Assembly: GCF_036417845.1 (NCBI RefSeq)
Contig: NC_089978.1
Location: 123,100,183-123,164,182, forward strand
Length of the DNA: 64,000 nucleotides
Source: Apteryx mantelli
Lineage: Eukaryota > Chordata > Aves > Apterygiformes > Apterygidae
Direction of reading: 5' to 3'
The notes below the pieces were generated by a model. That model was not told where the DNA came from and did not search any database. It was given only the letters and a program-made list of their open reading frames with translations. Of the stretch, positions 51,143 to 64,000 are shown one piece after another; the stretch's first letter is position 1, and every line of letters starts with the position of its first letter. The position numbers and the translations under genes were made by a program.

Positions 51143-51220
51143 ATATATATATATATATATATACACACATACACACACACTTTATATATATGACTATATA
51201 TATAGAGAGAGCGCGCGCAC
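51143..51220. repeat. compound AT/AC/TA/GA/GC dinucleotide tract
   Basis: An (AT)n run, then (AC)n, then TATATATA, then TATATATAGAGAGAGCGCGCGCAC. Most of it alternates purine and pyrimidine, including a GCGCGCGCAC core at about 51211-51220 that favours Z-DNA. It accounts for the Tyr/Ile/Val-rich peptides in minus-strand frames. Confidence 0.9.
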
Positions 51221-54200
51221 AAATTTTGGTCAATTTGTGGAAAACCCCAAAGCAATCAAAACATGCAACTCTACTGCAACCACATTTACTTTGTTTTTCC
51301 CAACCTTCTGCTCTTTCCCCATGTTTAAAGCAGCAACCGAAGGCTTTCAGCCAAGGTTTCAACATGTGTGCCCATCCATGAGTGACGAATACTTCTTTCT
51401 TCAGCCACATACTGATGACTAGACAAAACTATTACTAAAATTTTATTGCTAAGATGGACTTAAAGCAACACTTTCATCTCAACTATATAAAAGCTTTAAA
51501 CTGGCTGGGAATGGGATCCAAACAAGTAGCAGATAGGAGTCACCGTCTTACAACAAGTAGTTGATCGCCTGTGACAAACAAGACCTTGATGATATTTTCT
51601 CCATAGAGGACTTTAACCACTGGCAAGGTCATTCCTGTTCAGCAGAGATGTTTCCTTCCCTCTTTCTCAGGTGGAGAAGGTGTTGGAGCTGCATACCTAG
51701 AGGAGATGGGAACTCCCCCCTCCCTGGGGATTAGACATTCATTCATCAGGTGTTTGTGCCAGTGCACAGAAAGCTCTGTCAAAGGAAGATACCATGAGCA
51801 TGTGACTTTAAATGCAGTGTTTGTCTCAGGTACAGGCTGTGTTTCTTTACCCTACAGTAAGTGCTGTTTCAGTGGCACCATAAGCGTTTGCATATTAGGC
51901 AAACACTTTCTGTTCAAGGTTGTCTTAATTTTTATCACCATCTTCCTGAGCTGGCATCTCAAGCAGTGAAGCTCATTTCAAAGTGGGGCTGGGCTCCTAG
52001 CTTTTGAGTGTCACCCTTGTTACTGACCTTTCTATACAAAATATAGTTTATTTTACTAGGCGCTTAACTCTTTGTATACTAATACATGTATCAGCTGGTA
52101 AGTTTGAAGCTAAATTTTTTTTCAGAAGCATCTTCGGTCTACATGGAACTTTTCTGGGTAACTAGTCATGGCTGGAGTTGGGAAATCTCCATGTCAGGGA
52201 GAAACTAAACAAGTGTATTTGATTAAGAGCAATCCTCAAAGCATAGCTTTTATAATTAAGGTGTTAACAAGGAACTCCAAACTCTTCAGAGTTATCAGAA
52301 ATACTTAAAAATCCAGTGCTGTTTGTCAGCCACTCAGCTCTTCTTAGAGAGTTTTCCTATCAGCCAGGCTTAAAAGGATCAGGCTCCAGACAAATTGACT
52401 GTTCATAATGACAGTATCAGTTATATCAGCATTTTTTGCTGTACCCTGAGCTTGGACAGGTTGGAGAGTGATGTCCCCCACAGAGCCAAATCACCACTAA
52501 GTGCAGAGCCCATACATTGAGTTGCATGGCTCCCTTTTTCACTCACTACAAGGAAAGCCTCCTTTCTCTCATCTCTCTTGACAGATAAGTTCTCTGAGAT
52601 CAAGTTTGCTAAGCTTTTCAGCTACAGTCCATCACTAAAGAGATAGAAGCCTTGTAAAAACCTGTCATCTCCAGCCTTACTGGAAGTTTTTTCCACTCAT
52701 AAACAGTAAATTGATACCTGAACTCAAAAAACACCTTTTCAGGTCACATCTTTTTAACAAAAACGCCACCGTCTACAAAAATGATGGTTATACTTTATCT
52801 CATGCTTTTCATCTGCCTATTCAGGCTGCAGGCTTGGTAGCATGAGGACTTCCTCCAGGCTTTTCTAACCAGCTAAACTCCCAGTATTCGTTGTAGCCTT
52901 CCCATACTACAGCTACGTAATACTGTTACTAACAGAACATGAAAAGGTAATTTACTGACAAATGACTACAATTGTACACACAATCTACTAATCGTGTTCT
53001 AACAGAAAAATATATTATATAACACACATGCACAGAAATATCATATCAAATTTTAAGAAGAGACTGGAGGCAGCAAGGCAGAGTTAACAATACCTATTAA
53101 ATATAGATAGCCCAGAGAGATTCTTGCCTAGCCTGGTTTTAGCTTTCATTAGCATAGACTCCACAGCCTTGCATGCCATTTTCTCTAAAGCTTTGCTATA
53201 CAGAACATTAGCAAGCTTTACTCAAGTCCATTTTGATTCTTCTCTGTTGCAACAGATGCTCCCATTCTACCCACTACAGGCATGGAGGGGAAAAAATATA
53301 TATATTCCTTTATATAGCACTATCCTTTTGCTTATTTGAAGACTATTACTACATTTTTTCTCAGTCTATTCTTCTCTGAGGTGCTCATGGATGAAATTTT
53401 CCAGACCTTGTCCTCTCGTTTTCCTCCTCAAGTCTCCCTCCCATTCATCCTTCTCTTTTTGAAAGTGCAATGTTCAAATCTGGAGGATATAATACTCTTG
53501 TTGAAGAATAAGTAGTAATAAGCAGAGACAGGCTGCCTTCATGCATCTTTATAGGTAATACTTCTGGTTACACTACCCAGTGTAATGCTCACCTTTGTTG
53601 CAATTAGTGGAAGTGTAAATATAACACATCTGTTTAACCTGAACTAGGATCTCACACTATAAAGAGAGATAAAAAAGCTCTTATCTTCACACTTCAAAAG
53701 GAAACTCAGTCTTTCAGCACACTGATTCGTTAATGTTGCCTGAGTATTTCTTTCTGTTGGAGAGAGTTGATTTCCAGCAGTGAAGACTTCCCAAATTTTG
53801 TTCCCATTTGGTGGTTGCACTATTTCGATAGAGTTAAGATATATATTCAATTTTTGAATGCTCCATACAGCACCAATTTTGAAAGGAAGTCCATGTCACC
53901 AAGGATCTCTGATTTAACACATTCCCACAGGCCTCCAAGAACCATGACTGTTGCTTATTTGGCATTTTATCTTCAGAAGAAGAGGTGGGAAAGAGGAGCA
54001 GCCACGCAGCCTCTAAGCAAAGTGGATTCTATTATAAGAGCATAAAGGAAATAGCAGGAGGAGCAGCAATTGAACTGTGGATCACTGGAGTGCTCATGTG
54101 TCAAAGAACAGAAGGGATGACTCACAAAGATCAGATGAAGAAGAGAACAGATACCTTTCATGATCCAGCTTCTCAGCAAAAGATTAGATTTAAAAATATT

Positions 54201-56541
54201 AAAGCTATTACTTTAATGAATGACAAAGGCATTTCTGTTAATCTATCCCTGTTTCTTGGTCACAACTTCCTCTGGCTCCTTGCAGGATTTGTTACCAAAC
54301 TCAAACAAACAATGTTGTTTTACCAGTGATTATACAATGTGCCAGTTTCCCTTGGTCCCCTCATTGATCTGCCCAATAATTGTCATGTGCTGGAATTTAA
54401 AGCCAAGGGTTATCCATGTAGTGGGATGCACTACTGTTACTGTGATAGACTCACCTTCTCCAGGAAACTATCTGTAGGGGAAAAAATATAACGTTCCCCC
54501 AGGCACCAGTCTTGCAGGCCCAGACAGCAGCGCGGGGGTCTCATGCACAAGCCTTGCCAGCCAGTGCAGAGTCAGGGCTGGAACGATGCTCACAGCGAAC
54601 AGGATTTAAGCTTGCTACCTCTGTGCCGGCATGCTGTGAAAGAGCTGCAGGAGCTTTCCACATCATTTCTGACCTCATTTCTCTTCTTTTATTTTAGCTA
54701 GGTCACAGTACGCTGCTGCACCTCTAGCATTGCTAACCTTCACTGAAACTTGAAGCTGTAGGCACTACTGTGCTACTGATGGGTTCTTACCACTTAACAT
54801 TAACAATATTTTCCTGGGGAGGGGAGGAAGATAGAAAATACAGATTTGAGCAAACCAAATCTTTTCATAAATATTTTCCCCCAAAGTTTTCTTTGAAATA
54901 AACTCAGACAATTCCAAAACATTATAATTTTCTGTGATAAAAAAAATTTTAATTTAGTCTAACATTTTTTTAAATACTAAAATTTTTTAGCAAGCCAGAA
55001 TTAAATATTATTTAACTGCAACCAGCAAGAGAACGTTCAGATATTTTTACAAGTTATACTCCCACATTTACCTTGTCACTTACATAAACAACCTGAAGAC
55101 TAATGGGAATGCATTTGCTGGTAAGTTGTCCATTTTTTGAGATTTTTATTTATGACCAATGGATAAAACACTCCCCAAATGCAAGCTCAGATATTATGGA
55201 TATAAGCAGTAATTAGTTTCCAATACTTGCAAGGTAAATGAGCAACCTTTTACCCCTACAGCCTTAGAAAAAATCATCATCAGTTTCAGTTAAGCGACTT
55301 GGTGAAAGCCAGTAAAAGTACAAAGCATAAAACTAGCTCCTCTAAAAAGCTTAAGCCGTTATGTAACATCCAAGCAAAATAACACAACAGGCTTTGATTG
55401 TTGCTTAGAAATCATCAAAATACGTAGCTAAAAATTGTTTCATACAAACCCTCAGTAATTTCAACTGTCAGCACCAGGTGACATGTGTATGATTTAAATT
55501 GTCCTAAAATATTGCTACCACTGGAAGTTATTTACAACAGTGCTTTCAAGAGAGCTACGTGGTCTGGAGCACTTCTCAGAGATCAGCAGCAACATGAACC
55601 ATGCTGGACTGAGTCTCCTTCAGAGCTCCTCACTGTCTTATTACCAGGTTGTACCTGATCAGTCAGCTGGCTTTGATTACATTAATAGCTGGCATCAGTT
55701 GACATCAGCTTTGTGGTGACTTCCCAATTCCATCACATCACTCAAATTACCCAGCTGGAAAAACTTACCAAAAATATATTGGGAACATTAAAGAATCAGA
55801 TCTTTAGTGCTTCTCCTCCCTGGAAATGGTATGAAGCAAATCAGCTGTGAACTAAGCTAAGAACATAAATTGGCATGCAAGCCAATGCAAGCTACCTCAA
55901 CTGAACATTTTTTTCCTTCTTCATATCCCTGCTTTACCTAATGCAGGAAAATTCTTTCAGGTAGCTGTTATTTCTTTTGGCTTCTTTCTTACATCTCCAG
56001 GAAGACCTCCCATTGGGTTTCTCAGGAGATTACTAAAATAACATAAGTAGTATAGTGCAAGTACTCTAACATTAGTCATTGGGATGAAGATTACTCTGGC
56101 TTTGTCTGTTCCTCTCCATGATTTCTTTCAGTGCATCAGTATAGCCTTTTGTTTGTTCTCTATGAATACCCTCATCATTCTTCAATCTTTGTAGTCTCTA
56201 TGTGACATGTTATTACACTCAAGACCTTATAGGCCAAAAGGGAAACACCTCATTCGGGAAGCCAAGATTTTGAGTCTAATTAAAGTGTTAGCAGCCTAAC
56301 TAAAACACAATAAGCAGTTATTACAGTTCAGTTACGGTGATACTAACATTCAGAGTCCAAACTGCCTAATTAATATAACAGTACTAATAGTACTACAGTT
56401 AAGGATTGTTATCCAACAGCTACCTCAGGTGTTTCACTCACCTTTCCCTGCCTGCTCCCACATCAACAGCAGCAGGAGCACATAGGTGGGGATGGAGTAG
56501 CAGCGGGGATGGGATTGCAGCAAGCCCTTAGTGTCCTAAAG

Positions 56542-56598
56542 TCCTTTGCTGGGAGGAGCACAACGCTCACATTTCTTCTTCTCCTTTGCTGGGAGGAG
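56542..56598 (+). repeat. 17-bp direct repeat
   Basis: TCCTTTGCTGGGAGGAG occurs at 56542-56558 and again, identically, at 56582-56598, with 23 bases between. It falls inside the hydrophobic frame noted here, which argues that the frame is not under coding constraint. Confidence 0.9.
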
Positions 56599-58449
56599 TA
56601 TGATGTTGATGGTTACTTCCTGCTCTCTGTAGGGTCCACATTTGATTATTTTTGCGTATTTTCCAACACGCTTTTATACCTTACTCTTTCTTCACTGATC
56701 TGCAGCTCCACATTACATCTGAATTTGCTATATATGGAGTTTCATATATGTTTGATACTTGTTCTTCTCTTTGTTATCTTTAAAGCTACTTTTGTCCATC
56801 TCCATAGTTCTTTAGCTGACCATGGCTGTGTTGCCAATAGTTCTGGGGGCTCCAAAATTATCCTCTGTCCCTCCTGTTATCATCCCATGCATCTCCACCC
56901 CTACCCCACATACTGCGTCTCCACTCTGGAGGTCTCTGTTATCATATCATGCCTATATTCCTCTACACTACAACATTATGCTATGGCTGTAAATATTTCA
57001 TTCTAATATCTACTTGTTACAATTATCTATATTAAAAAAATTATGGTAATTCCAGATGATGAAACAAAGCTAAGCAAAAGTAAAATAAATCAGGCAGTAG
57101 CTACCTGGTCATTAGAAAAATTGCTGTTGCAGCTAAACAAACTAAAGCAAAGCTCCAGGATGCCCAAGGCAAGTTCAAACAAAGCCTGACAGGCCTCATC
57201 TTTGAGGCCTTGCGAAGTTAGTACAAAGTGAATAGCCTCTAACAATGGCAATGCTGTATTTTACTGGGCTACAGGGCTGTAATGACCAACAGACCCCACT
57301 CTTCTTTACAAAACATCAAGTTTCAGCATCCTCAACTACCACGCACAGTTGCAATCCAACCCAAGTCTGTATTTTCATGGTCTGCAATTTTAGACTACAC
57401 TTGCATACTAGCGCAGGAAAGTGATTCTCCATTTCTGTGAGCACTTTCAGTGATCACGGGTGTCTAGAAGATGTGTAGTTGCTGTGTCTAGCCAATAGCA
57501 CGATGGGTGGATTAGCAAGTTCGCTATGCTGTAACTGATATTTGTTGGTCGTCCCCAAGACATTCGGCATAATTTACTTTCCTCAAAAGAAAGGCAGGGA
57601 GCGGTTAGAAAACTTCAGTGCAACTGAGTAACTGCCTGAGGCTCCCTTACACTTGATACGCTATTTCTATAGCCTTCTGTTTAAATTACTCAGTATTTTT
57701 GGTGAGAACACCTGGCTGTCTGCATGCCTAGTTTGCATACAATAATGTAACCTCTTCATCCAGCAGCTGTGAGCTGTCCTGAGATTTTTAACTACACTGC
57801 CTTGAGTCTGCATGTGGGGATCCCTGAGGGCCCACATTTCAGCCAATAAATTGTCTGGCTGGTATGGCCTTATGCTTATACTATGCTTAGTTCCTGTGCT
57901 TCAGCCTCAGATGCAGCACCAGATTGACAGCATCCATTGCTGACAAGGGACAAAAAGCAGGATTATTCATTTGAACGTATACTTCCATCCTTTTTCAACT
58001 GCGAGTGACTCTGAAGGCATGCCAAGTTAAAAACTCACTTTTCATTTTTATACATATCTTTGCTGATTCACAGGGTGGAAGAGGGGAGAAAGTAATGGGG
58101 GAAATACATGTTGTAGTACTAAAGAAAGAAGAGGTCTCAGTGTAAATAGCCCAACTGGAAAAAAACAAACAACGGAAACCTTATGAGACAGCTTGATCTT
58201 ATGAAATTTCCAGTCAGGCTGTGTGGGCCCTCCCACGCGCAGATAATACTCAGCCCTCCAGGACTGCTCCTAGCCAAGCTGCAACCCACCATGTGCCACG
58301 TGGTCCAAATTCCTCACTGCATGACCCAACCACACACAGCTCAACAGCCATCCCCACTTACACTGTTTATTAGAGAGGAAAATCCGGGCTCTCTTTGCAT
58401 ACTGGTTGTGCTGAGCCAGAGACAAGCAAGGTGGAGCATTTAGAGTGGC

Positions 58450-58640
58450 TTCCTGCTAATGAGCTAACATTTCCAAAGTGAGCTAAGGCAGATGCAGCTA
58501 TAAAAGCACTGTAATTCCAATTCATTGGCCCCTAGTGGAAATGAAGCAATGAATAAGACAGCTGCTTAATAGTGATCCAAGAAAGAAAATGATGATTAAC
58601 ATTTGTCTTATTGCCTTAACATCTTTCTTTTCCTTATACA
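58450..58640. promoter_or_regulatory. candidate conserved non-coding element
   Basis: A low-repeat block with several homeodomain- and SOX-like words (CTAATGAGCTAAC, TTCATTGGCCC, GATTAACATTTGTCTTATTG). Its texture differs from the surrounding pyrimidine-rich sequence. Function is inferred from motif content only. Confidence 0.25.
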
Positions 58641-61154
58641 AGGAGATGCGTGCTTTAAGTAACCTTCAGAGAAAATGCTTTAGTACTAATTTTTATTCCC
58701 TATATCTACAAAACCAAACATCATCAGAAATGTTTCTGACCTACTGAGGCATGTGGTTATCCAATGAGCATGTTCTCTCTCTATTCAGTGGAGCTCCAGT
58801 CTGGAAATTATGACACTTTTCACCCAGAAGTCCTTTGAATCTTTTAACTTCACATGACACCCAGAATAACTTCTCCATGGTCTAAAACTATTTGCTAAAG
58901 GTTATCATCACCTTTCCTCCTCTCCCTTATACAACCCAGTGGTTTGTATGACATGCCATGAAATAACTACAGTAAAGTCTTCACCCACTTGATATGCAAC
59001 CAGTGGGCTGAGCAAGGAAGCCTCCCATTGCTCAGCCTCTAGGACACTGCTGAATCTGCTACTTACAGTCACACAGAGCATTTTTCAATACAACCATAAC
59101 CATCTGTATTGAGACCACAAGTTCCTCAGGAAATATGCTCTGCCTTTCAGGAGTGGCAGCCTCTGAGCATCAGCCAGCTAACTGTGCTCCATGACGTCCT
59201 CCAGGGCATCCACGTTCCCATTACCACGCCACGCTCCCATTGATCAGCCAATGTATAGGGACGAACACTTTTGGGAAACAGGCTCACTTCAGTCTTCTGA
59301 TTCATCTGGGATCCTGCCCAAATTCTTCAGACGCTACAGGGGAGGGAAGAAAGGCTTGGAAGTGCCACTCTCAAGCAGTAGAAATAAAGGCACAGATTCA
59401 GGCAGGTCCCATCCTCTAAAGGAAGCCTAGAGGGATGCATCTCTTTCTTCCAGTGCTGAAAGAACCATTGTTCTATCAAACACTTATCTTGGAATATTTT
59501 CTTAAAACTGAGTATGGCTGCTTTGAGCCCTCACTGAGCCAGGCTGCACAAATCTTGGGACCATGATAGATAACCTAAGCTAACACACACTCACAACTAG
59601 GTTTTTCCACAGCCACATGATTCTCTTGCAACTATGTAAGTGTTTGAAACTACAGTTGCAACAATAATTGTATATGCCAAGGCAGTTTTAGCTGTAGACT
59701 TTTAATTAGGAACCTTGTCATATTTTGCATCTTTTTTTTTTTTTTTCTCTCCTCCCCTTCACATGCACTTTTAAAGTCCTGAATTTACGTGGAAGCTAAC
59801 CTCTGAATTACGTCACTGTCCTTTACAAAGCTGTTGGAGATAGGCATCCCCTTCAAGAACTTAAAACAGATGCATTTACATGGCTGCACACTAAGGTGTA
59901 ATTCAGTACAGCACTGACCCACAGAAGGTGTACCTGCTTCCTTTTTTCCCGTATTACGGCACTCACACAACTACCAGTAGAGTGGCTTGCACAAGGAATG
60001 AAAGAGGGAACCTGAGAGCTGAAGGCATGACTCCAGAACGGAGCTGTAAACCACCTTACATCTTTTGTAGATGAGGATTTAAGGGGACTCCTAAAGCATC
60101 AAGCCAATGAGATACAAACTCAGGTGAAGGCAGTAATGAATACTTCACCATTTGAGCAGTAGTTGTGTTTTTGATACATTAAAAAAAAAAATACAGTAAA
60201 ACCTGAAACACATACTCACACATTGAGTGCTGCTAAATAAACATGCAGATGGAGAGCAGATGTTCTCTCAGAAATAGGAATCCCTGAGAATGAGGTTTCT
60301 CTTTCCTGTTTATACAGCATCTAGCACATTGTCTCTATTGCAAAGACGCCAAGGGTTGACAGACAGTCACAACACCTAAAGGAACCATGCAATTAACTTC
60401 AAGAGCTATTTAGTCATTCTCTCTGATTTTCAAGTAAAGGTTTCCATATAAAGCCTTCGGCCTTTCTGTAAGACACATTAGTTAAAGAACTGGCACCAAA
60501 GGCATCCTCAGGATGCGGGATGCACACAACACCTCTTACTTAAGATATCAGTAAAGCCAAGTGAACAGATTCAGTGTTTTTTCACATGTATTCATTCATC
60601 TAATGTTTGGTCAGGTTGACAAATACTGGTTCTGATAAAGCTGTACTATTCTGTATTTTAGCCTTTTTCCTCATTGTTTGTTCAGAGACACTCTTTCACT
60701 CACAAGTAACACCCTGTTAACACCAGCTACAGCCCTTCCTGCCCCCACCACTGTACTTACTAGCTGGCCCAGCAGCACCTTCTCTCTTTACTGACTTACA
60801 TTTAGATTTCGTTTCTTCCAGGCTTCTCGCTTTGATTTTTGCAACCAGCGCTTCATTTTTCCACTTTAACTAGAGGCTGTCAGGCATTGTAGGACAGGTC
60901 CGTCAGCAGCCTCTGTCCTTTGACTTGGACCTACAATAGCCAGCTGGGACATCTCTGTGTACCCATACCTCGTCACACGGCTGCTCTTGAGCTGCTGCCT
61001 AGACACAGTGCTCCTTTTGAGCACCTACACCACACCAAAGCCAATGATTTCTGATAAACATTGCCTTTCCCCCTAGATGTACACCAGATACCTTGAGCCA
61101 TGCTCTGAAGTTGAAAAGCTTCAGGAAGGGGCTTTAATGCCCCCTTCTACCAAT

Positions 61155-61195
61155 AAGGGAAGGGGGGAAGGAGAAGGGGAAGGGGAAGAGGAAGA
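61155..61195 (+). repeat. 41-base purine-only tract, G-run rich
   Basis: Forty-one bases of only A and G with runs GGG, GGGGGG, GGGG and GGGG. Mirror-like purine tracts can form triplexes, and the G runs are nearly close enough for a quadruplex (one loop is about 8 bases). Confidence 0.9.
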
Positions 61196-61499
61196 CAAAG
61201 CTTTTTTAAAAATAGAACTCAAACTCCCAACCTAAATCCAATCTGACTTTTTGCAGCAAAAATAAAACTTCTCATACAATAAGCAGACAAGCCCTGGCAC
61301 TAGTGTGCATTACACAGATAAACACATGCTTGAATAAGAAGTTTACTGAATTATTTGCCAGTTCAATCATTTTAAGGGCCAAAAATAGGGTTTTACTGAC
61401 ATAACATTTTCAAACGATTTTTTGTTATACTACCCCTTGTATTCACCAGCTGTACTACCAATGCCTTGGTAATAGGCTTCAGTTTCTCCAGTTTCTTCT

Positions 61500-61760
61500 G
61501 TGTGCTATATCGGGATCTGTTCAGACCTCCTAATCTGATTATTGACATGACTCATCAATTGTCATCAGCATAATATTATAACTAATCAACATCTTACATT
61601 TGTGGACAATGGCTTTGGAATAAAATTAGTTCACTAGCATCCTTTTTGAGTCAGTCAGCAATAGCCATTAGAAACAAGCTTTAGAATTTCTAATTTTGTG
61701 TTATTGATCTGAAAATATGACAGATTAAATACTGCTGCAAAACTTCCTGGAGATTATGTC
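61500..61760. promoter_or_regulatory. candidate conserved non-coding element with two AP-1-type sites
   Basis: A repeat-free AT-rich block holding TGACTCA (61548-61554) and TGAGTCA (61647-61653, continuing into GTCAGCA, a Maf-like half site), plus ATTGACA and TAAT-type words between them. Enhancer activity is inferred from motif content and no alignment was possible. Confidence 0.3.
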
Positions 61761-64000
61761 AAGATGCACTGGGGTATTAATAAAATCATTTTTAAAAAGC
61801 CAGACACAGTGATTCATCCCTTTTAACACATGCCTGGACTTCCCAATTACTTGCTACATTTTTCTTGTTATTTACACTAAATGAAAAAATCTACCTTTCT
61901 CCCAAAAAAGGAATTCTAAGGTTAAGTCAGAAAAATTCATCCTGGCCTGAACAACAGTTCTCCGACTAGTTTCTTCGGGCATCCACGTTTGACTTCACGA
62001 CCACACAGATGGTTGCGCAAATGAGCTCTGAAATCTGTGTTCTTGGCAAGTCCCCCTATGCTCCAATTTGCCCTTGATATAACCCAGGAACCAAGACCAG
62101 CCAGAGCAGGCTCTGGACTTTGTTGCTACTGGCATGTGTGCCCAGCACAGCCTGTGAGGAGCACAGCGTGCCATGCAACACCGCGGGAAGCGGTGGTGTT
62201 TTGGGAGAGGCAGCCACCTCCGGCTTTGGGTGCGTCCTGAGCTTGGGCTAGCTGGGAGCCCTGAGGCACTGCTGACCTGCTGTCGAGTGCCACCTTCCCT
62301 CTGCGAGGGGCAATCTGCCAGCTTGCCATGCTGTTTACTGGCATGCTTCAGCTATAATTTGGGAAGGTAAAATATTATCTGGCTCACCAGAAAGGTTGCT
62401 AACTCCAGGTAAAAGCTATTTTAAGACACTTTCATGCCAGTATAATTTTCCCCAATTTCCAGTTGTACTAGGGAATCATTCTTAGCTCAGATGAAAAGGA
62501 AAAAAAACCATTGCCTAACTGCCTTCCTAGAATAAGAGTATTCAGAAGGGAATTAAACTAATACCTGTATAGAAATGACTTTATTTGCAAGCCCAGCACA
62601 GGAACAGTACCTTCAGAGTGCCAGTGAAGTTTAATTGATGGCATCACCTTTCCCAAACAAGCAGGAAGCCTTAAAAAAAACAAACAAAAAAATCCCAACC
62701 CCCCCAAAACTGTAGGAAGTCTGAAATATCTCATCTTGACAGTTCAGTGTCGATTATCAACTCCCTCATTTTAGCTATTCATCATGTAACGGAGTATGCA
62801 GGTAGCCAACCTACATAAGATTAGCTCGTCTACAAAACAGCCTAAGCGCTCCAGGCGTTCTCCAATAAAACGACTCCTCGTGCCATCTACAGCCTCCGCA
62901 CTGACACAGGTTGTTGGTCTGCCTCAGACTGGTGTCGAGGCCACACGAGCTCTGAATGCCTGCAAGTGTGGTCACGCTCAAGTGATAGCACATGAGCGAC
63001 ACAAATATGGAGCTGGCTGCTTGCTTGCTTGTTTGTTTTCCCCCCATCCTCTTATATCATACATATATCCTATACCTATATCATTTAAGCTCTTGTTTTA
63101 CTCACATTTTCAATGGTGCTACAGAACTCAGCAGCAGTGTGATGAAAAATGGATACAATTCACACTTGAACCTACCCTGCTGCAAAACCAAGGGCTCTGA
63201 AGTACCCCACGCTGCTCACTGCATTATCCATGAGGGAGTCTTCCTGCTGACTTCACACTGCAACGGCACTCCTGTGAGAGGCTGAACATCTTCCTGCTTC
63301 GAGAGGATCGCTGTCCTCAGAGACTTACCTGTACAGCATGGAAATTAGTCCTTCCCACATGCTGATGTAGGAAATGGAACAGATGCGGTTGACTTTTGGG
63401 GACAATGCATCGCGTTAGCATTAACAAATGCCAGAGTCTGCTACAGCCACTTGGGATATTAAAATATTGTTTAAGCGAACATAGAAAAATAAAGCCAAAA
63501 AGGCAGTAGGCAAGTGGACCTGTATCAAGTCATAAATCAGCATAAAACTAGAACACAAGCTTAGAATTTAGACCAAAAATCTTTGGGACAACCTCATAGC
63601 AATAAAGCACCCCATAGCTGGATTCATGACGACAGCATCGCTTTTATCCTGAAAGGCTTTCCTGTTACTCAATTACAATCAATATCAGCCAAACCCCAGG
63701 TTTTCACTGCAAGTATGACACCACAGTGAGTTTTCACACGTCAGCTCAGTTCTTCATGGATATTCCTTTCCTGGCATTTCCATGTAACCATCATAATTAA
63801 TTTACAAGAACATTGATGCATGTGAAACTACTAGTGCTGCAGCCTTTTGCGGGATCCAACGTTTATTTAACTGTCACAAAACCCAACTGCTATTTGCAGT
63901 CTGGATCCAACTCCATCACTCCTCTGTGCCATATTTTCTGCTTGCTTTGCTCTTAGTTTCTGAACCTAATGAAGAGGCCAGCGGGAGAGGATGGACACAA
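61761..64000. other. host non-coding DNA, no gene seen
   Basis: A GC-rich patch with several CpGs lies at 62080-62320. The longest frame, 134 codons at 62796-63200, has no recognised domain. Nothing in the last kilobase marks an exon, promoter or mobile element. Confidence 0.55.

Larger units (their letters stand above)
51221..61154. other. host non-coding DNA, no gene seen
   Basis: No exon or RNA gene is recognised in this 10 kb. The 165-codon plus-strand frame at 56509-57006 is hydrophobic and Cys/Ser-rich with no family resemblance, and is probably random. Other frames stay below about 115 codons. A GC-rich patch lies at 54510-54650 and a T run at 59732-59746. Confidence 0.55.

Noticed and set aside
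56509..57006. 165-codon hydrophobic plus-strand frame, possible membrane protein
   Set aside because: The apparent membrane segments come from T-rich DNA, and a 17-bp direct repeat in the frame argues against constraint.

Overview
The window is 64 kb of AT-rich, gene-poor vertebrate nuclear DNA, most likely avian. The best taxonomic marker is a 3'-end fragment of a CR1 LINE at about 46171-46426, with the tail typical of bird and reptile CR1 copies. Two degraded MIR-like (CORE-SINE) fragments, simple-sequence repeats and the absence of any long host reading frame also fit a bird intron or gene desert. No host protein-coding exon or RNA gene could be supported. Outside the retroviral segment the longest open frames are about 165 codons, with no recognisable domain.

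The one gene-like region is at the left edge. Positions 1 to about 2004 hold the 5' end of an endogenous retrovirus on the minus strand, running off the window at position 1. In element order it has: an LTR (about 2004 to 1586) with matching termini and a polyadenylation signal; a primer-binding site (1583-1566) whose plus-strand sequence reads as the 3' end of tRNA-Ser plus CCA; and a Gag reading frame starting at 1553. The frame is open to the window edge except for one in-frame TGA at 935-933. A coiled coil in the N-terminal part, followed by a capsid-like segment and no Cys-His zinc knuckle, suggests a class III (ERV-L/ERV-S, spuma-related) element. That placement is inference. The insertion looks fairly young: CpGs are still frequent and only one stop is seen in about 517 codons.

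The remaining 62 kb holds: a (CA)n microsatellite at 4213; two pure G runs at 8449 and 19294; a TTTTA/TTTCA pentamer repeat at 9231; long T runs at 24104 and 26219; MIR-like fragments at 38158 (+) and 44661 (-); small tandem duplications at 43782 and 44131; CR1 at 46171; an alternating purine-pyrimidine tract at 51143; and a purine-only tract at 61155. Several AT-rich, low-repeat blocks (about 7740-8240, 12040-12240, 30330-30445, 39480-39800, 58450-58640, 61500-61760) look like conserved non-coding elements and are the best candidates for host function. A few short GC- and CpG-rich patches (10319-10600, 42790-43080, 49040-49210, 54510-54650, 62080-62320) stand out and are unexplained.

No CRISPR array, operon or clearly new system is visible. 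The most interesting items are the tRNA-Ser-primed retrovirus with an in-frame, signal-peptide-like extension upstream of Gag, and the candidate regulatory blocks.
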